Shown: positions 1 through 7,770, counted from the first letter of the stretch. The stretch: DNA of 64,000 bases from Pseudomonas viridiflava (GCF_900591205.1 NZ_UUPU01000001.1:789858-853857); one strand, 5' to 3'. Translations and numbers: made by a program. Notes: generated by a model not told the origin, from the letters alone.

Positions 1-37
1 GGTGCGTCGGAAAGTAAGCGATTCTCTGTTTATCCAT
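1..37 (-). CDS. 5' end of an unidentified element gene (partial)
   Basis: An ATG on the minus strand at 37 opens a frame reading MDKQRIAYFPTH that runs off the left edge of the window. A GAGGA Shine-Dalgarno-like motif lies just upstream, and the frame overlaps the end of the preceding 25-codon ORF, matching the tightly packed arrangement of the genes to its right. Only about 12 residues are visible, so no family can be assigned. It is probably the next gene of the leftward operon of the mobile element. Confidence 0.35.
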   Translation of the reverse strand, partial: MDKQRIAYFPTH

Positions 38-107
38 GATGATGTCCTCGGGCATATGGGGCCGTGGTAGCCTTGTGCCCGCTGCTGCTGGGGTGCTGTG
101 CTTGCAT
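30..107 (-). CDS. possible 25-aa peptide ORF of the mobile element
   Basis: A short minus-strand ORF (starts MQAQHPSSSGHKA, ends ARGHHHG) has a good AGGAG motif about six bases before its ATG. Its stop codon overlaps the start of the next frame (ATGGATAA), as expected for a translationally coupled leader or small phage gene. It is short, low in complexity and Ser/His rich, with no recognisable family. It could be a genuine micro-gene or a chance ORF, and the overlap is the main argument for it. Confidence 0.25.
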   Translation of the reverse strand: MQAQHPSSSGHKATTAPYARGHHHG

Positions 108-170
108 GGTGTTGCTCCTTTTGTGGTGGCAGGTGTCGGGGAGGTGCGAACTCCTCGGCACCGTCTTTTT

Positions 171-422
171 TCAGGCTTGCTGCAAGGCGGTGGCCGTGTA
201 CACGGATCGCCATTGGCAGCGCACCTCAAACAAACCCAGGTTGTGGCCTTCTACGTTGTGCAGATGCACGACGGTGACGAAGGTGGGGCGGCTGTCGGGG
301 TGGGCACGCCAGTGATCGGCGGCGGCCAACTCGGCGAATTCTTCGGCGGTGCCTTTTTCGACGTACCAGACGGGCAGGTATAAGCGTCCGAGCAGGCCGT
401 TGGCGCTGTAGTGCAGGATCAT
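171..422 (-). CDS. hypothetical protein, 83 aa, mobile-element operon
   Basis: This 83-residue protein is unfamiliar to me. It starts MILHYSANGLLGRLYLPVWY and contains a central acidic helix-like stretch (EEFAELAAADHW) followed by a predicted beta-rich segment (TFVTVVHLHNVEGHNLGLFEV). No signal peptide or membrane segment is evident. The ATG overlaps the TGA of the upstream DUF7673-like gene (ATGA), so the two are probably translationally coupled and act together. Frame integrity plus coupling make it a real gene, but I can offer no function. Confidence 0.65.
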   Translation of the reverse strand: MILHYSANGLLGRLYLPVWYVEKGTAEEFAELAAADHWRAHPDSRPTFVTVVHLHNVEGHNLGLFEVRCQWRSVYTATALQQA

Positions 423-1051
423 GCTTGGCCGGCCTCGATGTCGGTGAGGTAGTCCATGCGCAACACGCTGATGCAGTCATCGAACAGCTTGATGTCGAGC
501 CCGCGCAGGTCGGTGAGGTTGAGCCGGTAGCAGTTGTGGTGAATCAAGCTCATCAGGAACATAGCCACGACGTGGCTTTGGCCGCTGCGCGTTTCCGCAA
601 CCTGCAGCAGGCGGTCGAAGGCTTGTACGCCTTTGGCCTCGATTGCACCGTTGCGCACATAGGCCGCGCTTTTGCGGGGGCGCCTTTGAGCTTGGGGACA
701 GGGCTCAACGGGCAGGGGGGGCCACTGTTCTAACAGCTCCCGCCATACGGTTTTGCCTTCGGCGATGCGTTCGTGGATTTCGACCTCGGGCGTGTAATCC
801 ATTTTCAGCACCTGCAGGCAGTCTTCAAAGTCCTGGGCGTCTAAACGATGCAGGTGTTCAAAGTCGAACGGGTAACTTGCGCCGTCATACAAACCCAGCA
901 GGAAACGGCCCACCGTTTTACCTGCTGCTGTGCGGCCGAGGGCGATGGGGACGAGCCTGTGTAACGCCTGTGTGCCGGTTTGGATGATCGCGGGACGGCA
1001 CTGCTGGTATGCCCATATTTCGGCCAGGGTATTGATGAATGAATCGGTCAT
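419..1051 (-). CDS. protein with two tandem DUF7673-like units, 210 aa
   Basis: A soluble protein of unknown function from the leftward operon of the mobile element. It contains an internal duplication. Residues about 26-92 (GTQALHRLVPIAL ... FEDCLQVLKMDYTPEVE) align with residues about 141-206 (GVQAFDRLLQVAE ... FDDCISVLRMDYLTDIE); a Pro/Arg-rich linker (about 111-130) joins them. Each unit ends in the same acidic-Cys-hydrophobic-MDY signature. I recall single units of this type as DUF7673 proteins in Pseudomonas prophages and integrative elements, but cannot check that here. An AGGAG motif precedes the ATG. The gene follows the P-loop gene by 21 bp and overlaps the next gene by 4 bp. Confidence 0.8.
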   Translation of the reverse strand: MTDSFINTLAEIWAYQQCRPAIIQTGTQALHRLVPIALGRTAAGKTVGRFLLGLYDGASYPFDFEHLHRLDAQDFEDCLQVLKMDYTPEVEIHERIAEGKTVWRELLEQWPPLPVEPCPQAQRRPRKSAAYVRNGAIEAKGVQAFDRLLQVAETRSGQSHVVAMFLMSLIHHNCYRLNLTDLRGLDIKLFDDCISVLRMDYLTDIEAGQA

Positions 1052-1072
1052 TGTGTGGCTCCTTGCTTGGGG

Positions 1073-1345
1073 TTAAGCCTGGCGAACCAGGTAGACGGTG
1101 AATTGCTCGGGCAGCTCGATTTTTTGCACGGCCTTGATCTGGTCGCGGGTGCAGTCGTCGGCCAGGAAGTGCTGTGTGCCGGATTCGGCTTGTTGCTCGA
1201 TGCGGGCGACCAGATAAGTGGTGGTGCAGGCATTGCCGGTGATGATCACGACGTCGATTCCTTGGGCTTGCAGCTCGACCTGGAGAACGCGCAAGCGGCG
1301 GGTTTTGCCGGATGCTTTGGGGCCGGTGATGACGTGTAGCGGCAT
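1073..1345 (-). CDS. very small P-loop NTPase-like protein, 90 aa
   Basis: The protein opens directly with a strand and Walker A motif (MPLHVITGPKASGKT, GxxxxGKT at residues 8-15) and has a plausible Walker B (HFLADD, near residue 60). It therefore looks like the nucleotide-binding half of a P-loop fold with almost nothing else. A GGA-type ribosome site sits about nine bases before the ATG. It is the first gene of the leftward small-gene operon, just beyond the presumed replication region. Its function is unknown; a partner for the 210-aa duplicated protein, or a helper to the primase-helicase, would fit. It is too short to be a complete AAA+ ATPase. Confidence 0.75.
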   Translation of the reverse strand: MPLHVITGPKASGKTRRLRVLQVELQAQGIDVVIITGNACTTTYLVARIEQQAESGTQHFLADDCTRDQIKAVQKIELPEQFTVYLVRQA

Positions 1346-1797
1346 GGTGATGGTCCTTTTTCAGTGGGCAGCGGATTGCACGCGCAGGGAGTTCTGCGCG
1401 GGGAATAGGTAGGCGTGGAATGTGTGAACTGTTGGCTTATCTACAGGGCTGAGTGCCTTGTTTTTGCTGGGGGCGAGTGGCCGAAAAAGTAGTTCGGTGC
1501 GAATGGAATGCGCTGAACTATGTGTACGGGCACCGTCCGCTGTAGGCCCTGTGGTTACTGGCTTGCAGCGGGTTATGCGGGGCAGGCGGTAAATGGAATG
1601 TGGGTGGAATGAAAAGTAGTGCGGTGCCTTCCGGTGAGATTCCAGTGATGATTTTTTATAAGTGATTAAATTCATTGATAAATACCTAAACAGTTCAAAA
1701 ATTACAGACTCAAATGGGTCCGCTCGCAGAGCCTCTGCTAAATCGCAGGCAACACTTCCCCATGGGCGTAAACGCCCGGTGTTCAGCGGGGGGGGGG
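1346..1797. other. 452-bp gene-free region, candidate element replication origin
   Basis: No convincing gene is present. The segment carries four copies of GGAATG (1417, 1505, 1595, 1606), an imperfect 17-base direct repeat (1484-1500 and 1611-1627, core AAAAGTAGT.CGGTGC), a near-consensus DnaA box TTATCTACA at 1437-1445, and a sharply AT-rich stretch at about 1646-1707. A short perfect hairpin (GGGCGT/ACGCCC, 1764-1777) and a run of ten G (1788-1797) lie next to the stop of the primase gene. Iterons plus an AT-rich block beside a primase-helicase gene is the pattern of a satellite-phage type origin. This is inference. The promoter of the 90-aa P-loop gene should also lie here. Confidence 0.35.
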
Positions 1798-4485
1798 CTA
1801 AGGGGTCTTGAAGATCCAGCAGTTGATGGTGCGGCGTTCGATCCGGGAGTACGCCTTGCGGGTCTCTACGAAGGTGTACGTGGTGCTTTGCGGCAGGGCG
1901 CGCTGCAGCTGGGCGCGGGTGAGGACTTCCTGGCCTGCTTTGCGACAGGCTTCTTGGAAATGCTCGATGTTGATGGCCACCACGCCGCGTTCGTTGCTGT
2001 GGTTGAGGGTTTGGTGTTTTTCTTCGCGGGTGCCGTCGCTGTCGGTGATGGTGACGACGCGTTCGTTGAGGTAGTGGTAGATGTGCCAGAAGGCGGCGGC
2101 GTCTGGGTGTTCCGATCGGCACCGCTGCTGGCGGGCGATGGCGCGTTGTTCCAGGTGGTTTGCCAGGTTGTCGGTGTCTGCGTCTGACCAGGCCGGGAAT
2201 AGCGCCTGGGTGGCGTAGGCGGCGGCGAGTACCTGGGCGTGGCATTGAACGATGCGTGCCTCTGTAATGGCCGGAACACTTTGCAGGCGCTGTTCACAGC
2301 GGGGGAATGCTTCGAAGTAGCGGGCCAGCCACTGGGGTTCGCAGGCCAGGCACTGGCGGAGGTAGCCGCCCAGGTCTTTGGCACCCATGCCTTTGAGCCG
2401 ATCGGCGCGGGGCTTGAGGGACAGGCTGTGGTGGTCTTTGGTGGCGTGGAATTCAACGATGCGCGACAGCGTGGCCTCGGAGCCGTCCACGCTGTTGTTT
2501 TGAGAGATACCCAGGGCGCCGCGCCAGTAGGTGGTGCGCGTTTCGTTGCCGCCTGTGTTGACGCCGGTGACACGCAACGTGGCGTGGTAGTCGTAGAGCC
2601 TTTTGAACTCGTCGAAGTGGAACTGCACCACGACTTTGCGGCCTTGGCTGTCGGTGATTTCTTTGTCCGATTCGATCAGGATCACGGGTAGGTTGCTGAC
2701 CTCGGCGAAGCTGCGTGACAGGCCGATCATGCTTGCCCCCGCGCCGCTGGGCTGGATGCCTTCGAAGTTTTCACGGCCGGTGAGCCGCCACAGAAAACGC
2801 AGTAGTGTGGACTTGCCGGCGCCCGGTTTGCCGGTGAATTCCATAAAGGGGAAGGACGCCTGTTTTGCGCCGATCTGTTGTACGAAATAGGCGGCGGTCC
2901 ACCAGGACAGGATGGCCAAGCCGTTGAGGCCGTTCACCGCCAGGAAGTCTTCAAACCATTCGGGGTCAAAGTCCTGGGCCCGCTCGATTTTGAAGTTGGC
3001 CAGGGTGGTCTTGATGCCGTTGCCGGCGATGTCGATGAAACCGTGGCTGTTCACCGGCAGCTCTTTGCCTTGGTGGAACCCGAAGGTGGGATAGCAGTAG
3101 AGCCCGGTGGCGTCGTCGTAGCCTACGAACGGCAGGCTGCGCACGGTTCGCACGGGGCGGTGTTCGTCGTTGAGCCATTTGTTGCGCAGGATGGCCAGCA
3201 CCGGTTCGCCGCCTTCGAAGTTGCCGCCAGGGGTGTGTTCCAGCAGCGAGCGGGCGAAGCTGCGTGGTTCGGCGATCGCGTTGGGGGCCAAGGGCGCTTT
3301 GCAGCTGCGCGAGGCGTCCGGAAATTGGAAGTCGAAGAAGTAGCGTTGCTCGCTGGTGATGACGTCCTTCTCCAGGTATTCCAGGTTGGGGATGCAGTTG
3401 GAGACCTGTTTGATTTTGACGTGTTTGCTGAATAGCTCGCGGTTGCCCTCGACCTTTTCCTCGCCCAGGTCGGTATTGAGGTCGCTTTGTGCGACCTTGG
3501 CTGAGTACAGCCGGTTACGAAATTCCATAAGGTAGAACCCCACCGGCCGACGCAGGTACAACAGGTAGGCCAGTTTGCCGGTGTTCCCAGCAGTGAACAG
3601 GCGGCCTCGGTATTCGGCCTCAGCCATGAAGTCGGCATTGAGCTGGCCGTCGCGGTAGACGTCATCCCAGTCGCGTTCGCCAGCGAGGGCTACCCATGCG
3701 ATTTCCTGCCGGTCGCGCAGTTTGTGCAGGTATTTGGGGATCATCATGTGCCCGGCTGCGTCGTCATCCAGCGCGATAACCCAGGTGATGGACTTGCCTT
3801 TGTTGGCCTCGATCAGTTCCCAAGGGAAGTTGTTGGCCGATATCGAGGCAATCGCTTTGAAGCCCGCCAGGTGTAATGCGATGGCGTGAAAGATGCCCTC
3901 TACGATGTAGATGCGGTCGCTCTTTTTGATCGCCATGCCTGGCGGCACCCAGCCGTTGCCCAGGTAGGTCATGCCCTTTTTGATACCCGCTTTTACGCCG
4001 TCGTTGGTCGTGACGGCTGTGGCGTCGATCAGGCGCTCCCAGTGGCCATTGCACAGGGGGAAGCGGACGGTATCTGCCCACTGGCCGTTCTTGAGCTTGC
4101 GCCGGCCTTGTTGATACCAGCCTTTCAATTGGCTGATGTCGAAGCCGCGGTTGCGCTGCAGGTAGGCGTCAGCGGTGGCGTTGGGGTTGGCCTCGGTTTT
4201 GGGGAAGCGATCGCTGAGGTTTTCGAACAGGTGGCGGTAGCGCTCGCGGGTTTTTTCCTCGTATTGGCAGTTGTTGAGGCGGTTGCATTTGAGCTGGTAG
4301 GGCTGGGCGATGGCGATGTAGACGGTGCGTTCGCCGCACTTGGGGTTGGGGCAGACGCCCTCTTGTAAGTACTTGGCGTTGCTGGTTTTGAAGTCGAGGT
4401 CGCGGTCTTGTTTTAGGGCTTCGACGACTTCGTTTAGGTAGATGTCGTCGTAGGCTTTTTGGTCGAGTTTTTTGCGCGGGGTCAT
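1798..4485 (-). CDS. TOPRIM primase-helicase of the mobile element, 895 aa
   Basis: Replication protein combining primase and helicase, comparable in layout to the alpha protein of phage P4 but of another family. An N-terminal zinc ribbon is visible (C45, C50, C67, C73). A TOPRIM core follows, with the VEG glutamate at 196 and acidic ALDDDAAG at 239-245. A long middle region leads to a C-terminal P-loop ATPase with Walker A GKPGAGKST (552-560) and a Walker-B-like LPVILIESD (about 599-607). The frame is open far upstream, but the start at 4485 is preferred: its ATG overlaps the TAA of the Cox-like gene (TAATG), a standard coupling. A candidate origin follows directly downstream. Confidence 0.9.
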   Translation of the reverse strand: MTPRKKLDQKAYDDIYLNEVVEALKQDRDLDFKTSNAKYLQEGVCPNPKCGERTVYIAIAQPYQLKCNRLNNCQYEEKTRERYRHLFENLSDRFPKTEANPNATADAYLQRNRGFDISQLKGWYQQGRRKLKNGQWADTVRFPLCNGHWERLIDATAVTTNDGVKAGIKKGMTYLGNGWVPPGMAIKKSDRIYIVEGIFHAIALHLAGFKAIASISANNFPWELIEANKGKSITWVIALDDDAAGHMMIPKYLHKLRDRQEIAWVALAGERDWDDVYRDGQLNADFMAEAEYRGRLFTAGNTGKLAYLLYLRRPVGFYLMEFRNRLYSAKVAQSDLNTDLGEEKVEGNRELFSKHVKIKQVSNCIPNLEYLEKDVITSEQRYFFDFQFPDASRSCKAPLAPNAIAEPRSFARSLLEHTPGGNFEGGEPVLAILRNKWLNDEHRPVRTVRSLPFVGYDDATGLYCYPTFGFHQGKELPVNSHGFIDIAGNGIKTTLANFKIERAQDFDPEWFEDFLAVNGLNGLAILSWWTAAYFVQQIGAKQASFPFMEFTGKPGAGKSTLLRFLWRLTGRENFEGIQPSGAGASMIGLSRSFAEVSNLPVILIESDKEITDSQGRKVVVQFHFDEFKRLYDYHATLRVTGVNTGGNETRTTYWRGALGISQNNSVDGSEATLSRIVEFHATKDHHSLSLKPRADRLKGMGAKDLGGYLRQCLACEPQWLARYFEAFPRCEQRLQSVPAITEARIVQCHAQVLAAAYATQALFPAWSDADTDNLANHLEQRAIARQQRCRSEHPDAAAFWHIYHYLNERVVTITDSDGTREEKHQTLNHSNERGVVAINIEHFQEACRKAGQEVLTRAQLQRALPQSTTYTFVETRKAYSRIERRTINCWIFKTP

Positions 4486-4712
4486 TAGCGCGAACCGTTT
4501 TTCTTGAGGCCGGTAACGCGATCGGACTGGTCGGCGGCTTCCCGCGTTAGGTGGACCATATTGATAAACACGGTGCCCTTTTTGCCCTCGGTCTTTTCTT
4601 TGATGAGGATCATCCCGCTTTCGATCTTGTGGCGTACCGAGCGCTCGCTCAATCCCGCACGGCGGGCGAATTCGAGTGGGGTTACATATGGCGTGTCGAT
4701 GACGATCTGCAT
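4485..4712 (-). CDS. Cox/AlpA-like small DNA-binding regulator, 75 aa
   Basis: Small winged-helix/HTH protein of the phage Cox-excisionase type. The core TPLEFARRAGLSERSVRHKIESGMI is a helix-turn-helix that places the element's recognition helix around residues 18-27, followed by a basic hairpin (KEKTEGKKGTVFIN). Such proteins both repress the lysogenic promoter and direct excision by the integrase. I chose the internal Met at 4712, preceded by GGAG about ten bases upstream, rather than 4787, because 4787 would place the start inside the operator palindrome. It is first in the leftward operon, coupled to the primase gene and divergent from the XRE repressor. Confidence 0.8.
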   Translation of the reverse strand: MQIVIDTPYVTPLEFARRAGLSERSVRHKIESGMILIKEKTEGKKGTVFINMVHLTREAADQSDRVTGLKKNGSR

Positions 4713-4744
4713 TTTGTATAAGCTCCACGGAACATTTTCTGAAA

Positions 4745-4789
4745 AGGTGTACAATCGCGACCTAAATCTAAGGTCGCATACGTACACCT
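4745..4789. promoter_or_regulatory. 45-bp dyad operator between Cox-like and XRE repressor genes
   Basis: A nested, perfectly symmetric inverted repeat: outer arms AGGTGTAC (4745-4752) and GTACACCT (4782-4789), inner arms GCGACCT (4757-4763) and AGGTCGC (4771-4777), with equal 4-base gaps on both sides. It lies in the divergent intergenic region, where the leftward (Cox-primase) and rightward (repressor-integrase-cargo) promoters must be, and TACAAT at 4750-4755 could be a rightward -10. It is the obvious binding site for the XRE repressor, the Cox-like protein, or both, i.e. the lysogeny switch. Confidence 0.7.
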
Positions 4790-4802
4790 GTCAAGGGGGG
4801 GT

Positions 4803-5042
4803 ATGGAGCTTTTCGAGAAGTTGAAACTGATCCGCCAAGCGGAAGGCCTCACGCAGCGGGAGTTGTGCGATGCGACGGGGATTAACTTATCCACATGGAA
4901 AAGTTACGAATTGCAACGGCGCAAGGAAGTCAGCTCGTTGGAGCTGTTGAAGATCACCGGACACCATCAATTCAAGAAGTACACGTTGTGGTTGATGTGT
5001 GATGAGGCGGTGCCGGAGTGCGGACAAATCAGCCCGGTCTAA
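4803..5042 (+). CDS. XRE-family helix-turn-helix repressor, 79 aa
   Basis: A single Cro/CI-type HTH domain: KLKLIRQAEGLTQRELCDATGINLSTWKSYE at residues about 6-36, with the recognition helix in NLSTWKSYEL. No C-terminal peptidase or dimerisation domain is present, so unlike lambda CI it has no SOS self-cleavage module. The gene starts 13 bp after the dyad operator, which it probably binds to hold the Cox-primase operon silent. The Shine-Dalgarno region is a run of seven G (4795-4801), which is unusual. The integrase gene starts 15 bp after the stop, so both are likely on one transcript. Confidence 0.85.
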   Translation: MELFEKLKLIRQAEGLTQRELCDATGINLSTWKSYELQRRKEVSSLELLKITGHHQFKKYTLWLMCDEAVPECGQISPV

Positions 5043-5057
5043 GCTAGGAGCGCAAAT

Positions 5058-6092
5058 GTGCCGATCAAAAAACTAGAAGGCGGCCGCTATGAAGTAGATT
5101 GCCGGCCGGATGGGCGGTATGGGGTCCGGGTGCGGCGGATATTCCGCACGAAGAATGAAGCGCAGGTTTTTCGCAATAAGGTCATGGGGGAGGGGGCCAA
5201 GGGCGAGTTTGTGAAGGCCCCTAAGCATGATGGGCGCAAGCTTCAGGACCTGGTGGAGCGTTGGTATAAGGTCCACGGGCAGAGTCTTAAAACGGGCGAG
5301 CAACGGCTCGCATTGCTGACGAATATGGCTACCCGGATGGGGAATCCAAGGGCCGCCGATTTCACTGCTTCTAACTTTGCTCAGTACCGGGCGGAACGGG
5401 CCGAGGGTAAGTATTCGCGAACTACACCTGGCAGGGGCTTCGTCAAGGAGGGTGAAGAGCCGAAGGGGGTTGGCGCCAATATGCTCAATCATGAGTTGGC
5501 TTACCTGAGTGCCGTGTTCAATGAGCTGAAACGGCTTGGGGAGTGGGAGGTTGATAACCCCTTGGCCAATGTTCGCAAGCTCAAGTTTGATGAGACGGAG
5601 ATGGTCTATCTGTTGGATGAGCAGATCGAGACGCTACTGGCTGAGCTGGATAGCCGGGAGTCTGGCGCGGTGCTAATTGCCAAGATTTGCCTGGCAACCG
5701 GCGCCCGGTGGGGCGAGGCAGAGGGCTTGCAAGCCCGCCAACTGCGCAATGGCCAAGTGCACTATTTTAAAACCAAATCAAGCAAGAGGCGTAGCGTTCC
5801 CATTTCTGAAGGATTGGCGGCGCAGGTGGTCGCGGCTTTGCCATTTCAGTCGGGGTACAACACGTTTCGAAGGGCTGTTGAGGCTATTGGGTTGGAGCTG
5901 CCTGAGGGGCAGTTGACGCATGTGCTAAGACATACGTTTGCGAGTCATTACATGATGAATGGTGGGGATATTCTGACGTTGCAGCGGGTGTTGGGGCATG
6001 CGACGTTGGCGATGACGATAAAGTATGCGCACTTTAGTCCTGGGCATATGGCTGAGGTGGTTAGGTTGAATCCTTTGGCGAATTTTTTATAA
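5058..6092 (+). CDS. int: tyrosine-type site-specific integrase, 344 aa
   Basis: Phage-type tyrosine recombinase that integrates and excises the element. An N-terminal arm-binding region (about 1-55) and a SAM-like core-binding domain (about 60-165) precede the catalytic domain. The catalytic residues are visible: R217 (TGARWGE), H288 and R291 (HVLRHTF), H314 (LGHAT) and Tyr323 (KYAHF). A GTG start at 5058 follows TAGGAG at good spacing; an overlapping ATG at 5056 is out of frame. It lies between the repressor and the nuclease-like cargo gene. The target is probably the tRNA-Ile2 at 7801-7877, although cargo separates integrase from tRNA. Confidence 0.95.
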   Translation: MPIKKLEGGRYEVDCRPDGRYGVRVRRIFRTKNEAQVFRNKVMGEGAKGEFVKAPKHDGRKLQDLVERWYKVHGQSLKTGEQRLALLTNMATRMGNPRAADFTASNFAQYRAERAEGKYSRTTPGRGFVKEGEEPKGVGANMLNHELAYLSAVFNELKRLGEWEVDNPLANVRKLKFDETEMVYLLDEQIETLLAELDSRESGAVLIAKICLATGARWGEAEGLQARQLRNGQVHYFKTKSSKRRSVPISEGLAAQVVAALPFQSGYNTFRRAVEAIGLELPEGQLTHVLRHTFASHYMMNGGDILTLQRVLGHATLAMTIKYAHFSPGHMAEVVRLNPLANFL

Positions 6093-6104
6093 AGAGGGAG
6101 CTTT

Positions 6105-7694
6105 ATGACGTCTAATGCTTACGTCTACGGTATTGACAGGGTCAAGGAGCAGCTTTCCAAGTATTCGCATTTATCAATCCTTGATTTAACCCTTAAACAT
6201 CTTGCCTCGAAAACTGCTGATCCCGCCGACAAGAACTCTATGATGCCTTGGGTGGTTATGTTTTTGTTGAAGTTATCAATGCTCGGGAAAGATGGAGAGG
6301 AAGCAGTCAGCTTTAGAGAGTTCAATCGAATTGCAAATGATATTTTTCACCTGCAAGGGCCGGCAGCTGATTTGAATGAAGGTGAAATAGAGTTGAAGAT
6401 CAGAGCGCTGATTCTAGGGCAAATGCTCTATCAGCGGGATACCTTGCACAGCCTGAGAGAGTTATTTGTGCAAGGTTCTATCTTGACTAGGGCTGACAAC
6501 TATTATGATAATGTATTTCACAAAATATTTGGTTTGAGTCTAGATAGTTATTTGAAGATAGCGATGTTTGTAGTTGTTAGGTTGGACAAGCAACCTGTAG
6601 GAGTTCTAGAGATGCCGATCTCTGAACTCGTGTTCTATTTATGCCCCGGATTGCCGTACAGCGACGTGCTGGCCTTTGTAAGGCTGGCTAGTTGTGATGC
6701 GCACTCGCTTTCAAATTTTGTAAGTGAGTATGAGTTAAAGGGGGTTTTTGCGAGTGAGTATTTTCAAGAGACCCCATTTAAGAACATACCGTTCATTCTT
6801 AGAGGGCCAGGTCTCGTAGCGTTCAACTATCAGTTTTGTATTACTGCATTGTGCAGTTTGGCACCGGCCGTTTTGAAGAAGGAGTATCCTGCCTTTAAAG
6901 ATGAATTTGGTGCAGATATGGAGCTTCGAGTCGGAGAGGTTTTGAAGACCCTCAAGCATGACGAGATGTTTTCAGAGAGCGACGTGCGCGATATATTGAA
7001 GGCGAAAGGTATAGTTAGTAAGGTGGTTGACTATGTCATCAGGGAAGGTGATTTAATAACTTTTGTTGAGTGCAAAGCTATCGAGCCTTCCGATTTGGTT
7101 AAGTGTACTGCCGATGCGCAGATTTTGAAGAGTAACCTAGCGCCAAATTATATTAAGGCAATTCACCAAGGTCAGGCGGTGGCTCATGGCTTGGCAGGCA
7201 TGGAGCAATTTAAAGATTGTAGCTTTAGGATGCTAGTAGTTACGTTTGGTGATCACTATGTTTTTGGTGGGAAATATATATCCGAGAACATTGATACGAA
7301 TTTGGAAGACGAGATTCGTAGAAGGTATGGGGATGTGCCACTGGCAATGGACCGGATCGCCTACCTGCCACTGCAAAGTTTCGCAGGGCTTATCCATGGG
7401 CTGAATGATAGAGATCGCCCGCTTGGCGCCTTTTTAGATACGGTGTGCGACGCTCAAGTCGATCCACAGAAGCGACGGTTCACTTTAGCTGATTCGGTTG
7501 AGGATGAAATTGGTATCGTTCCAGGCTCGTTTGCAGCCGGGTTAGGCGAGGAGCTGAGCAGAAAGCAAAGCGCCATGGAGGCGCTTATGAAAGGTAATGT
7601 TCAGTACTGGAGCGGTAAGGCCGGTCAGTTTATCTCGAAGCATGAGGACTTTCTTCGTGCACTGAACCCAACGTATTCAGACCTGAAAACTTAG
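6105..7694 (+). CDS. cargo protein with PD-(D/E)XK nuclease signature, candidate defence gene, 529 aa
   Basis: I do not recognise this as a named family. Residues about 1-260 look helical, with no signal peptide or clear membrane span. Residues about 270-345 fit a PD-(D/E)XK nuclease core: a glutamate in a helix (E273, FGADMELRVGEVL), Asp309 in a strand (KVVDYVI), then VECKA (E322, K324) after a short hairpin, and Gln339 in the following helix. The gene starts 12 bp after the integrase stop with GGGAG before the ATG, so it is probably co-transcribed with repressor and integrase. Its AT-rich composition and codon use (frequent ATA, AGG, TTA) differ strongly from the flanking DNA. The position between integrase and attachment site is typical of cargo; phage defence is an inference. 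Confidence 0.75.
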   Translation: MTSNAYVYGIDRVKEQLSKYSHLSILDLTLKHLASKTADPADKNSMMPWVVMFLLKLSMLGKDGEEAVSFREFNRIANDIFHLQGPAADLNEGEIELKIRALILGQMLYQRDTLHSLRELFVQGSILTRADNYYDNVFHKIFGLSLDSYLKIAMFVVVRLDKQPVGVLEMPISELVFYLCPGLPYSDVLAFVRLASCDAHSLSNFVSEYELKGVFASEYFQETPFKNIPFILRGPGLVAFNYQFCITALCSLAPAVLKKEYPAFKDEFGADMELRVGEVLKTLKHDEMFSESDVRDILKAKGIVSKVVDYVIREGDLITFVECKAIEPSDLVKCTADAQILKSNLAPNYIKAIHQGQAVAHGLAGMEQFKDCSFRMLVVTFGDHYVFGGKYISENIDTNLEDEIRRRYGDVPLAMDRIAYLPLQSFAGLIHGLNDRDRPLGAFLDTVCDAQVDPQKRRFTLADSVEDEIGIVPGSFAAGLGEELSRKQSAMEALMKGNVQYWSGKAGQFISKHEDFLRALNPTYSDLKT

Positions 7695-7770
7695 AGGTGT
7701 GGACGTTTTGTGGACTGAAAGCTATTTTTTGGCAAATTTAAGGAAAAAGTTTTAAAGTGCCAGAAACGAC

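Noticed and set aside
1361..2245. 294-codon minus-strand ORF running through the candidate origin
   Set aside because: Mostly a shifted frame of the primase gene with an Arg/Pro/His-rich product; its unique part has no ribosome site and overlaps the repeat region.
4884..4896. TTATCCACA DnaA-box match inside the XRE gene
   Set aside because: An isolated match within coding sequence; similar single matches occur elsewhere (for example in cca) and no cluster is present.
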